Assembly (NCBI RefSeq): GCF_000720425.1
Contig: NZ_JOAJ01000001.1
Span: 1,178,001 to 1,242,000, forward strand
Direction of reading: 5' to 3'
Origin: Nocardia rhamnosiphila NBRC 108938
GTDB lineage: Bacteria; Actinomycetota; Actinomycetes; Mycobacteriales; Mycobacteriaceae
DNA: 64,000 nt
Positions 51,441-60,585 of the stretch are shown here, in pieces. How positions within the stretch are numbered: the first letter of the stretch is position 1; every line of letters begins with the position of its first letter. The notes beneath the pieces are model-generated. The model was not told where the DNA came from. It worked only from the letters and a program-made list of their open reading frames with translations, and searched no databases. Position numbers and translations under genes: made by a program.

Positions 51441-52259
51441 CTACCGCTTGTTCAGCTGGCCGGCATCGACGGGCACGACCGTACCGGTGACATAGCGGGC
51501 CTCGTCGGAGACCAGCCAGGCGATGGCATGGGAGACATCGAGCGGTTCCACCAGATCGACGGGCATCGCATTGGACAGTGCCCGTGCCAGTTCCGGGGCG
51601 TGCTCCATGATGGCCTGGAGATTGCCGTCCCCGGCCATCGGTGTACGGACGGCGGTCGGGGCGACACTGTTGACCCGGATATTGTGCGGCGCCAGGAAAT
51701 TCGCCCACGACCGCATCAATCCGATGACCCCGTGCTTGGCCGCGGTGTAACCGAGGAAGCCCGCGGTCGGGATACCGACACCCATCAGGCCACCCGTGGA
51801 GCTGGTCAGCACGATGGACCCGCCCCGCCCGTGGGCGAGCATGGACGGGATCGCGACGCGTCCGGTGTTCCACACACCTTTCAGATTGACGCCGACGACC
51901 TCGTCCCATTCCTGGTCCTCCGAGGCCACTGCCCCGCCCGCGCCGATCCCGGCATTGGCCAGCACGATATCGACCGGGCCCAGTTCGGCGGTGCCCTCGT
52001 CGAAGGCCTGCTGCAGCGCGGTCACCTCGCGGACGTCGGCCTGCCGGGCGACGACGCGCCGGCCCAGTTTCTCCACTTCCTGGACGGTCCGGTCGAGTTC
52101 TTCCACCGTGCCCATCGGATACTGCACCGACCCGAGCTGGTCGCAGATGTCCACCGCGATCACATCGGCGCCTTCCTGTGCCAGCCGGATCGCGTGGCTG
52201 CGGCCCTGGCCGCGGGCCGCGCCGGTGATGAAAGCGACTTTGCCGTCGAGCTTTCCCAT
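51441..52259 (-). CDS. mycofactocin-type short-chain dehydrogenase
   Basis: A 272-residue SDR of the mycofactocin-coupled group. GAARGQGRSHA is its nucleotide loop, AVDIC follows strand 2, and the diagnostic insert of about 30 residues (GSVQYPMGTVEELDRTVQEV) lies before the ADVRE strand. Catalytic Ser is in TSSTGG and Tyr/Lys in YTAAKHG. Such enzymes hold NAD tightly and pass electrons to mycofactocin, so the core mycofactocin genes should be elsewhere in this genome. It is 44 bases downstream of a P450 gene and probably oxidises its product or substrate. Confidence 0.88.
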   Translation of the reverse strand: MGKLDGKVAFITGAARGQGRSHAIRLAQEGADVIAVDICDQLGSVQYPMGTVEELDRTVQEVEKLGRRVVARQADVREVTALQQAFDEGTAELGPVDIVLANAGIGAGGAVASEDQEWDEVVGVNLKGVWNTGRVAIPSMLAHGRGGSIVLTSSTGGLMGVGIPTAGFLGYTAAKHGVIGLMRSWANFLAPHNIRVNSVAPTAVRTPMAGDGNLQAIMEHAPELARALSNAMPVDLVEPLDVSHAIAWLVSDEARYVTGTVVPVDAGQLNKR

Positions 52260-52303
52260 CTCTTCTCCTCGGGTCGTCGGGGACGTGGTGCGGACAGGAG
52301 CCG

Positions 52304-53497
52304 TCAGCCCACGGTGATCGGCAGGGTTTCCCAGCCGCGGACGGTCGAGGTGGAGGACAGCGCGGCCGCGTCCCGATCGACCTCCCAGCGTGGAAAGCGC
52401 CGCAGGAACTCCTCGAGCGCCACTTTCGCTTCGAGCCTGGCCAGCGACGCGCCCAGACAGTAATGGGTGCCGAAACCGAAGGTCCGCAGATTGGCCATCC
52501 GGCGATGGATATCGAAGCGGTCGGGATCGGCCCAGCGATCCTCGTCCCGGTTCGCCGAAGCGACCAGCAGCATCATCGCGCTCCCCGCGGGCACGGTGGT
52601 GCCGTAGCAGTCGACGTCGGTGGTGACGTAGCGGGCGATGGCGTGGCCGGTCGGTTCGAACCGCAGCGTTTCCTCGATGGCGTTCGGAATCAACCGTGGG
52701 TCGGCGACCAGTTCGGCGCGCTGATCGGGATGGTGGGCGAGCACCGAACCCAGCCAACCGATCAGCCGGGCGGTGGTCTCGTTACCGGCTCCGGCCACGA
52801 CGGACACATAGGTCAGGATCTCCTGCCGGGTCAGGGTCCGGCGCACGCCCCGGGTGTCCTCGAATTCGGCGTGCAGCAGTTCGGTCATCAGATCGTCGGA
52901 CGGATGTTCGGCACGCCAGTCGATGTACTCCGCGAAGTGGTCCGCGTTCGGAATCGCCCGCTCGGAGACCCGCATCTGCTGCCCGGGCTCGGTTCGCAGA
53001 TTCGCGTCCGCCCGATCACGGACCGCCTGCTGGTCCTGTTCCGGGATACCGAGCAGCATCCCGATGACCCGCATCGGCACCTCGTTCGCGAACTCCGCCA
53101 TGAGGTCGAAGCGGCCGGCACCGGCGAGCCGGTCGAGCGCGCGGTGGCACAGTGCGCGGATCTGCGGTTCCAGGGCCAGGACCCGCCGCGGGGTGAACAC
53201 CCGCGCCAGCAGCCCGCGGTGGATGTCGTGCGCCGGCGGATCTTCCATCAGCAGGGTGCCCGGCGGGATCTCGACCCCGGCTTTGATGATCTCCAGGATC
53301 GGGCCGCGCGACGACGAGAAGGACTTCCAGTCCAGCAGCGCCCGGTCGATATCGTCGTAGCGGACGAGGGCGTAGAAGTCGTGCCGCTCGTTGTAGTAGA
53401 GCGGCGCTTGCGCGCGTAGCCGTCGGTAGATCGGATACGGGTCGTGGGCGATCGCGCGGTCGAAAGGGTCCCAGTAGACGGACTCGTCCTCACCCAC
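52304..53497 (-). CDS. cytochrome P450 (steroid/terpene-type)
   Basis: A 397-residue P450: I-helix VVAGAGNETTARL, K-helix EETLRFEPTGH, heme loop FGFGTHYCLGASLARLEA. The GNETT form and MEDPPAHDIHR before the C-helix are typical of actinobacterial CYP families that oxidise steroids, terpenes and fatty acids. GTG 53497 has GGAG six bases upstream; the frame further 5' is Arg/Cys-rich and unlike P450s. Forms an operon with the mycofactocin-type SDR. Confidence 0.9.
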   Translation of the reverse strand: MGEDESVYWDPFDRAIAHDPYPIYRRLRAQAPLYYNERHDFYALVRYDDIDRALLDWKSFSSSRGPILEIIKAGVEIPPGTLLMEDPPAHDIHRGLLARVFTPRRVLALEPQIRALCHRALDRLAGAGRFDLMAEFANEVPMRVIGMLLGIPEQDQQAVRDRADANLRTEPGQQMRVSERAIPNADHFAEYIDWRAEHPSDDLMTELLHAEFEDTRGVRRTLTRQEILTYVSVVAGAGNETTARLIGWLGSVLAHHPDQRAELVADPRLIPNAIEETLRFEPTGHAIARYVTTDVDCYGTTVPAGSAMMLLVASANRDEDRWADPDRFDIHRRMANLRTFGFGTHYCLGASLARLEAKVALEEFLRRFPRWEVDRDAAALSSTSTVRGWETLPITVG

Positions 53498-53817
53498 GGC
53501 GATCTCCTTCGAGCTGTGGTGCCGCGGCGGCACAGGCCGCGGCACCGATTCGACGACAATAACGTTACCTATTACGGAAACATTGCATGCCGGAAAACAA
53601 TAATGTGATTCTCGCGTCACACGCCGATCGACCACGACTCCCCCGGCCCGCCCGCGATCTATGCTCGTTCCACCCCTCGGCCTGCCCTTTCTCCGAGATG
53701 CAGGCAGTCCGCACCCGCGGCACAGGACCACCGGCACACCGAGGAAACACCGGCTGTGCCGGACTTCTCGACATTCCGGGCAACGACAGGACCACCTCGT
53801 GTACAGGAGGTTTCGGT
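53498..53817. promoter_or_regulatory. divergent region between P450 and HD-domain genes
   Basis: 320 bases without a convincing gene. An AT-rich island at 53560-53612 (ATAACGTTACCTATTACGG and AACAATAATGTGATT) stands out in the GC-rich surroundings and is the likely site of the P450 promoter and any operator. The plus-strand gene has AGGAGG at 53806-53811. Confidence 0.4.
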
Positions 53818-54456
53818 ATGAGCGAGTCCATCGCAGGAGTTGTGATACCCGACAGCCGGATGGTGGCCGAGGCCACCGATCTGGTGCGCGACAGCGCCTC
53901 GCCGCTACTGTTCCACCACTCCCGGCGGGTGTACCTGTTCGGGATGCTGTGGGGCCGGCGGCGCGGCCTGGATCCCGACCCCGAACTGCTCTACATCGGC
54001 GCGCTCTTCCACGATCTGGGGTTGACCGACGCCTATCGCACCACCCATCAGCGATTCGAAGTCGACGGCGCCGACGAAGCGCGCCGTTTCCTCACCGCCC
54101 ACGGCGTGGACACCGCGGCGGCTCAGCAGGTCTGGACGGCCATCGCCCTGCACACCACCCCCGGTATCCCCGAACATATGGAACCCGAGATCGCGCTGGT
54201 GAACGCCGGTGTCGCCACCGATGTCCTCGGTATCGGCTACCACGACCTGGACCCCGGTGATATCCGCGCGGTCGTCGCGGCTCATCCGCGACCAGATTTC
54301 AAGAGGCAGATCCTGGCCGCCTTCGCCCATGGTTTCGCCGATCGACCCGACACCACGTTCGGCACCATCAATGCCGATGTGCTCGCCCGTTTCCAGCCGG
54401 GCTTCACCCGCACCGATTTCGTGGACGCCATCGAGGCGGGCCCCTGGCCCGAATAG
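53818..54456 (+). CDS. HD-domain hydrolase (cyanamide-hydratase-like)
   Basis: A 212-residue HD-superfamily protein. Metal ligands: His in FHHSRRVYLFG, HD in GALFHDLGLTD, His in AIALHTTPG and a later Asp in NAGVATDVLG. This pattern fits the HD hydrolases annotated as cyanamide hydratase-like or phosphohydrolases. Start ATG 53818 with AGGAGG seven bases upstream. Substrate unknown. It converges on a methyltransferase gene through an imperfect hairpin (about 54440-54487). Confidence 0.8.
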   Translation: MSESIAGVVIPDSRMVAEATDLVRDSASPLLFHHSRRVYLFGMLWGRRRGLDPDPELLYIGALFHDLGLTDAYRTTHQRFEVDGADEARRFLTAHGVDTAAAQQVWTAIALHTTPGIPEHMEPEIALVNAGVATDVLGIGYHDLDPGDIRAVVAAHPRPDFKRQILAAFAHGFADRPDTTFGTINADVLARFQPGFTRTDFVDAIEAGPWPE

Positions 54457-54468
54457 GCGCCACGACGC

Positions 54469-55119
54469 TCATTCGCGGGCAGGGGCGTCGTAGACCAGGC
54501 TGTAGCGCCAGAACAGGCGGCGCCTGATCCGCGCACCGGGTAGTTCGGCGGCGACGGCGGCACGGATCTCGGCCAGCGTCTCCCGCGGATCGGCGACCGG
54601 TGCCGACATATGCGGGGGCAGCGCCTCGGCGGGCGCGGGGTGCCGGATCATGCCCATAACGGGATTGGCCACCACGGCAGGTAGGGCGGCGATCCCGTCG
54701 ACGAGGCACGCCGCGCGGAAGCAGCCGACGATCACCAACCGCCCGCCCGGGGCGACACTCTCCCGCAACTCTCGCAGGGCGGCTACCAGCGGAAGGTGGT
54801 GCAGCACCGCCACCAAAGTGATCGCACCCCAGCGCCGCCCCGGCTCCCGCTCGGCGAAGCCGGCCCGGACCACCCGCACCGCCGGGTCGCCGGCGAACCG
54901 CCGCGCCGCGATCCCGGCGGTCGCGGCATCGGGTTCCAGCGCGGTGACCGTCAGACCGCGATCCCGCAGCAGAGCGGCGAGATTACCGGTACCGCAGCCG
55001 ATATCGAGAACCTCACGGGCTCCCGACGCGACCACCCGGCCGGCGACCCAGCGGCCGTAGTAATCGTTGTGGTTCCACGGATGACGCCGGTTGAACCGGT
55101 CGAGTCGCGACAAGAGCAT
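54469..55119 (-). CDS. class I SAM-dependent methyltransferase
   Basis: A 216-residue Rossmann-fold methyltransferase. Motif I is VLDIGCGTGNLAALL, motif II ALEPDA, and HHLPLVAALRELRESVAPGGRLVIVG the post-III region. The start RFNRRHPWNHNDYYGRWV resembles small-molecule methyltransferases of actinobacteria. ATG 55119 is the first start that places motif I normally. Substrate unknown. Confidence 0.82.
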   Translation of the reverse strand: MLLSRLDRFNRRHPWNHNDYYGRWVAGRVVASGAREVLDIGCGTGNLAALLRDRGLTVTALEPDAATAGIAARRFAGDPAVRVVRAGFAEREPGRRWGAITLVAVLHHLPLVAALRELRESVAPGGRLVIVGCFRAACLVDGIAALPAVVANPVMGMIRHPAPAEALPPHMSAPVADPRETLAEIRAAVAAELPGARIRRRLFWRYSLVYDAPARE

Positions 55120-55150
55120 CCCCGCATTGTGCCCGCCGCCCACGCGAGAC

Positions 55151-55480
55151 CGTCTCTCCCCGCAGCGGGCCCGGGCGGCGCTCGAATCCTTCCAGTGCGC
55201 CCTCCGAACCGGCGACACCCGTGGACCGCTCGACGTCCCCTCCCCGAGGTCGTCCTCGTGAGCGACGGCGGCGGTATCGAACAGGCCGCGCGACGACCAT
55301 TCGTCGCTGATCGGTTACGCCGGTCCTGACCGGTGGTCTCGCGCGGACCGTCGCCGCGGTCACCCTGCGTCCCATCCTGCTCAACGGTGGCCCGGCGCCG
55401 GTACCCGACCGAACGACCGGATCCAACGCCCCGCCCGGATCCGCCGGACACCGGAAATCGCCGTCCTCGCTGTTCACACG
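55151..55480 (+). pseudogene. decayed C-terminal part of a SigJ-type sigma factor
   Basis: Three pieces in different plus-strand frames together follow the SnoaL-like C-terminal domain of SigJ-family ECF sigma factors. Piece 1: RARAALESFQCALRTGDTRG. Piece 2: PEVVLVSDGGGIEQAARRPF, near 55240-55329. Piece 3: VLTGGLARTVAAVTLRPILL, continuing NGGPAPV, near 55327-55410. At least two frame changes separate them, and no sigma-2 or sigma-4 region remains upstream, where the methyltransferase gene begins. A truncated, frameshifted relic. The rest of the 450-base gap (55120-55569) shows nothing else. Confidence 0.7.
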
Positions 55481-55569
55481 GTCGCGAAAAATTACCCACC
55501 TGAGCGCGGGCTGAGAATCAAGCGCCCGATTCCTCCGGTTACGAATGCGTCACGATACGATCGCGCCCC

Positions 55570-58500
55570 GTGACGGACACCATGGTGTGGGCGGACGAGG
55601 CGCCCACGGGCGAGCAACCACCACCACCGGGGCCGGCCAACGGTAGATGGGCGAAGTGGATCGCCCTGGTCGCCGGTCTGTTGGCGACGGTGCTCGCCGT
55701 CGCGGTACCGCTGCTCCCGGTACATGTGGACAAGACGACTTTCGCCTGGCCGCAGCAGGGATCGACCCGCAGTATCACCGCGCCTCTGGTGTCCTATGCG
55801 CCGCTCACCTTCGATGTCACCGTTCCCGGCGCGGCACTCGACCAGTTGGCCGAGACCGGTGGGCTCGTCGCGGCGACCATGCCCGCGGATGCGCCCGACC
55901 TCGAGAAGTACGGATTCGTCGCCCGGGTACAGCCCGCGCAGGACGGGCGGCCGGCCCGCCTCGAAGTGGTACTGCGCAGTCAGTCGATATTCAGTGTGCC
56001 GCTCGAGCAACTCCGTGACGCCACGCTCACGGTCCGTTCCGACAGCGCCGCAACCACAGCCGAGCTCACCGGCACCGATACCGAACCGCTCTTCCTGGCC
56101 GGCGACTTCCGGCCGCAGGTGGTCGGGGTGTTCAGCGATCTGACCAGCTCGGCCGGTGCCGGTGTCGAGGTGGAGGTCGACAGCCGGTTCTCGGTCACAC
56201 CGACGTTCATCAAGCGCGCCGCGACCGTACTGGCGGTGGTGCTGGCGGCGGTCGCCCTGGTCGCACTGCTACGGCTCGACCGGTCCGACGGGCGCCGGAT
56301 CCGGCGCCTCCTACCGCAACGCTGGCGCACTTTCACCGGTATCGACGCGGGTGTTCTCGCGACCCTGCTGCTGTGGCATTTCATCGGTTCCACCACCTCC
56401 GACGACGGCTACCAATTCGGTATGGCCCGCACCTCGCTGGTCTCCGGCTATATGGCCAACTACTTCCGGTTCTTCGGGGTGCCGGAGAACCCGGTCGGTA
56501 CGCCGCCCTATGACGTGATCGCGCAGCTGACCGAGATCAGTATCGCCAGCCCGTGGGTCCGCCTGCCCACCCTGCTGGCCGGGGTGCTCGCGTGGCTCAC
56601 CCTGAGCCGTGAGGTGATACCGCGGCTCGGCGCCGGGCTGCGCCGCGACCGCATTGTGGTCGGCACCGGTGCGCTGGGTTTCCTCGCCATCTGGCTGCCC
56701 TACAACAACGGGCTGCGACCGGAACCGGTGATCGCGGTCGCCGTCCTGCTCACCTGGGTTCTGGTCGAGCACGCCATCGCCGGCAGGCGCCTGCTCCCGT
56801 ATGCGATCGCGATCCTGATCGCGGCATTCAGTCTCACCGCGGCGCCGTCGGGGGTGATCTGTTTCGCGCCGCTGGCGGCCGGTGCGCGCTCGGTGGTCCG
56901 GTTCGGTATCCAGCGGGCCCGCGCTGTGGCAGCGGCCACCGCACGTCGTGGCGCGGAGATCGGGTGGTCCGCGCGGATTTCCGCCTACGGAGCACTACTG
57001 GCCCCGCTGGCCGCGGCCGGAACCCTGGTGCTGGTCTTCGCCTTCGGTGTCCAACCGCTGTCGGCGATGTTCGAGATGACCCGGGTACACAACGCGGTCG
57101 GCCCGTCGGTGCCCTGGTTCGACGACTACCAGGCCTATCAGCGGCTGTTCACCGCCACCGCCGACGGTTCGATCGGACGCCGTTTCGGGGTCGTCGCAAT
57201 GTGGCTCGGGCTGCTGGTGTGCGCCTTCGTACTGTTGCGCAAGGGCGGGCGCATTCCCTTCGTCACCTCGGGCCCGGCGAAACGCCTGCTCGGAATCACC
57301 TTCGGGGCGATGCTGCTGATGGCGACCGTGCCCACGAAGTTCACCCACCACAACGGTGTCTTCGCCGGGCTGGCCGGCGCCGTCGCCGTGGTCACCGCGG
57401 TGGCGGTGGGTCCGAAGGTGATGCGGGCGCCGCGGTACCGCGCGCTGTTCGCCGCCATCGTGGCGGTGGCGCTGGCACAGATCTTCACCGGCGTCAACAA
57501 ATGGTTCTACGCCTCCGGCCACGGTATTCCGTGGTGGGATACGGCTCCGGCGATCGGCGGTGTCGGGATGAGCGAGATCTTCCTGACCGTGGCGGTGCTG
57601 TGCCTGGCACTCGCCGGATGGTGGCATCTACGGGCGCCGGAACCGGGTACCCCGCACCGGGTTTCGCCGCGGGCCTGGCGGCTGGTGAAGATTCCGCCGC
57701 TGACGGTGGCGGCGGCCGTGATCGTGATCTTCCAGGTGGGTTCGTTCGCCACCGCCGCGGCCACCCAGTATCCGGCGTTCTCCCTGGCGCGCTCGAATGT
57801 CGATGCCGTACTGGGGAAGCCGTGCGGACTGGCCAACGATGTCCTGGTCGAATCCGACCCGAACACCTCGATGCTCCCGCCGCTGACCGGTGACGCCGCC
57901 ACGACGTTCGCGGCGGATGCCGCCGGCTTCGTTCCCGGTGGGGTCGCCGACGTCACGTCCGACGACGATCAGCCCGCGGACGACAACAGCCTCGCCGATG
58001 CCCTGAGCGATACCTCCGACGGCACCTCGGTCACCCAGACCGGCGGGGCGCCACTGCCGTTCGGCCTGTCGAACACCACCCCCGTACTCGGTACCGCCGG
58101 TCAGCAGGAATCGGCCGAACTGACCACCGGCTGGTACCGGCTGCCCGACCCGGCCGACCGGGCCGGGATCATGGCCATCACCGCGGCGGGCCGGTTCCGG
58201 GCGATCACCCAGGACGGCGAGGTCATGCCGGGACAACCCGTCGATATCGAGTACGGGGTCACGGATCCGGCGTCCGGGGCCCGTTCGCTCGGGCAGGTGA
58301 TGCCCATCGATATCGGCCCGACGCCGTCGTGGCGCAATCTACGCGTTCCGCTCGACGAGATTCCGGACCGGGCCGATGTGGTCCGGATCGTCGCCGAGGA
58401 CAGAACGCTCGATCCCGAGCAGTGGATCGCATTGACCCCGCCGCGGATTCCGCAGACGCGCACGCTCCACGAGGTGATCGGCTCCGACCAGCCGGTGCTG

Positions 58501-58842
58501 CTCGACTGGGCGGTAGGCCTGCAGTTCCCGTGCCAGCGCCCGTTCGATCACAAGGACGGCATCGCCCAGGCGCCCGGCTGGCGCATCCTGCCCGACCGTC
58601 CCGCCGCGAACACCACCAACCTCTGGCAACGCCACGACGGTGGCGGGCCGCTGGGCTGGAGCCGCCAATTGCTGCGCTCCCAGACCTTGGCCACCTATCT
58701 GAAGGACGACTGGAATCATGATTGGGGGCAGCTGCAGCGGCTGATGCCTGTGGACACCTCGGCCCGCCCGGCCGCGCCGAGCGTCGCCCGGGAAGAACAT
58801 TCCGGGCTGTGGAGTCCCGGCCCCATCAACGTCACCTGGTAA
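55570..58842 (+). CDS. arabinosyltransferase, Emb family
   Basis: A 1090-residue integral-membrane GT-C glycosyltransferase of the EmbA/B/C family, which transfers arabinose from decaprenyl-phosphoryl-arabinose to arabinogalactan or lipoarabinomannan outside the membrane; ethambutol targets this family. One N-terminal helix (about 27-50), an extracytoplasmic domain (50-215), then about a dozen helices (215-720), with the catalytic Asp pair in TTSDDGYQFGMART, and a large C-terminal carbohydrate-binding domain (about 750-1090). GTG 55570. Only one emb gene is visible; which paralogue it is cannot be said. Confidence 0.9.
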   Translation: MTDTMVWADEAPTGEQPPPPGPANGRWAKWIALVAGLLATVLAVAVPLLPVHVDKTTFAWPQQGSTRSITAPLVSYAPLTFDVTVPGAALDQLAETGGLVAATMPADAPDLEKYGFVARVQPAQDGRPARLEVVLRSQSIFSVPLEQLRDATLTVRSDSAATTAELTGTDTEPLFLAGDFRPQVVGVFSDLTSSAGAGVEVEVDSRFSVTPTFIKRAATVLAVVLAAVALVALLRLDRSDGRRIRRLLPQRWRTFTGIDAGVLATLLLWHFIGSTTSDDGYQFGMARTSLVSGYMANYFRFFGVPENPVGTPPYDVIAQLTEISIASPWVRLPTLLAGVLAWLTLSREVIPRLGAGLRRDRIVVGTGALGFLAIWLPYNNGLRPEPVIAVAVLLTWVLVEHAIAGRRLLPYAIAILIAAFSLTAAPSGVICFAPLAAGARSVVRFGIQRARAVAAATARRGAEIGWSARISAYGALLAPLAAAGTLVLVFAFGVQPLSAMFEMTRVHNAVGPSVPWFDDYQAYQRLFTATADGSIGRRFGVVAMWLGLLVCAFVLLRKGGRIPFVTSGPAKRLLGITFGAMLLMATVPTKFTHHNGVFAGLAGAVAVVTAVAVGPKVMRAPRYRALFAAIVAVALAQIFTGVNKWFYASGHGIPWWDTAPAIGGVGMSEIFLTVAVLCLALAGWWHLRAPEPGTPHRVSPRAWRLVKIPPLTVAAAVIVIFQVGSFATAAATQYPAFSLARSNVDAVLGKPCGLANDVLVESDPNTSMLPPLTGDAATTFAADAAGFVPGGVADVTSDDDQPADDNSLADALSDTSDGTSVTQTGGAPLPFGLSNTTPVLGTAGQQESAELTTGWYRLPDPADRAGIMAITAAGRFRAITQDGEVMPGQPVDIEYGVTDPASGARSLGQVMPIDIGPTPSWRNLRVPLDEIPDRADVVRIVAEDRTLDPEQWIALTPPRIPQTRTLHEVIGSDQPVLLDWAVGLQFPCQRPFDHKDGIAQAPGWRILPDRPAANTTNLWQRHDGGGPLGWSRQLLRSQTLATYLKDDWNHDWGQLQRLMPVDTSARPAAPSVAREEHSGLWSPGPINVTW

Positions 58843-58991
58843 ACGGAGTCGCCGGACCTGCGCGCGGGTCCGGCGCCGACTCCCGATATTTCGGCGACGC
58901 TCCGCCGCGGTGATCCGGAAGAATACGCGACACAACAAGACTGGAACGCGCGCGTTCACGAATTCGCGCGACGATCCCTGATACTTGTCGC

Positions 58992-60221
58992 GTGCAGATT
59001 CCGAGATCAGATCGAAATCTATTGGTGCGCGCCTTCGGCGCCGTACTCCTCGGCAGTATTGCCGTGGTATCCGTGATCGGCGCGAGCCCGGCCGTGGCCG
59101 CGCCCATCTACCCCCTACCCGACCCTGATCCGTTTTATGCGGCGCCGGACGATATCTCCGGTAAATCGCCCGGGGAGGTGCTGGAAACCCGAAAGATGGC
59201 CCCGCTGCCCATGTTCCCGGGGTCCACGGTGACCCTGGTGAAATTCCGCTCGGCCGATTCGACCGGCCGACCGATCGCGGCGACCACCACCGTGCTCACG
59301 CCGCAGGGGCGCGCTCCCGGGGGACCGTTGCTGTCCTATCAGCACATCATCAACGGGCTCGGCACCCGCTGTGCCGTCTCCCGGGTGCTCTACAGTCCCG
59401 ACCCCACCCTCCAGGTCCGCGAGGCCGCGGCATTGAACGCGGTGCTGGTCCGCGGCTGGAGTGTGGCGCTGCCCGACCATCTCGGTCCGACGTCCGCCTA
59501 TGGTGCGGCCAGGCTGGGCGGCCAGATCACCTTGGACGGCATCCGTGCGGTCCGCGCGGCCGGCCTGGGCCTGCGCGACAGCCGCGTCGCCATGGCCGGT
59601 TACTCCGGCGGCGGCATGGCCACCGCCTGGGCGGCCGCGCTCGCCCCGGACTATGCGCCCGAACTGGATATCGCGGGTGCGGCGATCGGCGGTGTGCCGA
59701 TGAATCTGGTGCGCATGATCGAAGCCGTGAACACCGGCCCACATCCGGCCTTCGGCCTCGTGATGGCGGCCGGAATCGGCCTCGAACGCGAATATCCGAA
59801 CCGTTTCCCGATCAGCGAGTCGATGAACACGCGAGGACTGCTGACCCGTAACACGCTCGCGAACGGATGCGTCAACGAAATACTGGCCACCGGGGCCGGA
59901 CGCAGTGTCGCCGAATTCGCCAGCAGTATGTCGTTGGTGGACAGCCCGGACGCCCGCGCGGTGCTCGAGGAGAACAGCCTCGAATTATTCGACGGCGTAC
60001 CCGATATGCCCGTTTTCGAATGGCATTCGGCCACCGATCCGTTGATTCCGGTGGATTCCATCGTCCGCACGAACCAGCGTTACTGCGCGGCCGGTGTACC
60101 ACTGCAAGCCGAACTCACCGTATCGCCGGAACATCTGTCCGCGGCGGTCCTCGGCCTGCCCGCCGTAATGACATGGCTCGAGGGCCGTTTCCGCGGCGAC
60201 CCGGCACCGTCGAACTGCTGA
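58992..60221 (+). CDS. secreted LIP-family lipase
   Basis: A 409-residue exported lipase: signal peptide with cleavage near SPAVAAPIYP, then the LIP-family pattern LSYQHIINGLGTRCAVS, nucleophile elbow GYSGGGMAT, and a late region WHSATDPLIPVDS and SPEHLSAA supplying Asp and His. Two extra Cys (NGC, RYC) could form a disulphide. It hydrolyses acylglycerols or envelope lipid esters. GTG 58992. It follows emb by 149 bases on the same strand and is followed by a perfect hairpin. Confidence 0.87.
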   Translation: MQIPRSDRNLLVRAFGAVLLGSIAVVSVIGASPAVAAPIYPLPDPDPFYAAPDDISGKSPGEVLETRKMAPLPMFPGSTVTLVKFRSADSTGRPIAATTTVLTPQGRAPGGPLLSYQHIINGLGTRCAVSRVLYSPDPTLQVREAAALNAVLVRGWSVALPDHLGPTSAYGAARLGGQITLDGIRAVRAAGLGLRDSRVAMAGYSGGGMATAWAAALAPDYAPELDIAGAAIGGVPMNLVRMIEAVNTGPHPAFGLVMAAGIGLEREYPNRFPISESMNTRGLLTRNTLANGCVNEILATGAGRSVAEFASSMSLVDSPDARAVLEENSLELFDGVPDMPVFEWHSATDPLIPVDSIVRTNQRYCAAGVPLQAELTVSPEHLSAAVLGLPAVMTWLEGRFRGDPAPSNC

Positions 60222-60232
60222 ACTATGTCCCT

Positions 60233-60256
60233 GCCCCGGCCCCGGTGGGCCGGGGC
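60233..60256. terminator. perfect hairpin after the lipase gene
   Basis: GCCCCGGCCC, loop CGGT, GGGCCGGGGC: a 10-bp stem between the convergent lipase and MbtH-like genes. Confidence 0.6.
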
Positions 60257-60293
60257 CTGTTCGGCGCCCCGCGGCCCGCCGGACCCTGCCGAT

Positions 60294-60530
60294 TCAGCGA
60301 ACGGTGGCCGGCCCCTGATCGGCGGTGACCGCCTCACGCAAACTGCTGGGCCGCATATCCGTCCAGTTCCGCTCGATGTAGTCGAGACAGGCGGCCCGGC
60401 CGGCGTCACCGAAGACGATCCGCCAACCGTGCGGCACCTCGGCGAAGGCCGGCCACAGGGAATGCTGGTTCTCGTCGTTGACCAGTACGAGGAAGCGGCT
60501 GTCCGCGTCGTCGAACGGGTTCGTGCTCAT
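60294..60530 (-). CDS. MbtH-like NRPS chaperone
   Basis: A 78-residue MbtH-like protein, which binds adenylation domains and is often needed for their folding or activity. The signature residues are present: [36 protein letters not shown]. It is the last gene of the NRPS operon, 55 bases after the FkbM methyltransferase gene, and should serve the adenylation domain encoded at 61362. Confidence 0.93.
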   Translation of the reverse strand: MSTNPFDDADSRFLVLVNDENQHSLWPAFAEVPHGWRIVFGDAGRAACLDYIERNWTDMRPSSLREAVTADQGPATVR

Positions 60531-60585
60531 ATCATCTCTCCCGGATCGTCGTTGTCGTTCTGTCGCCCACCGAGTGCGCCGGGGA

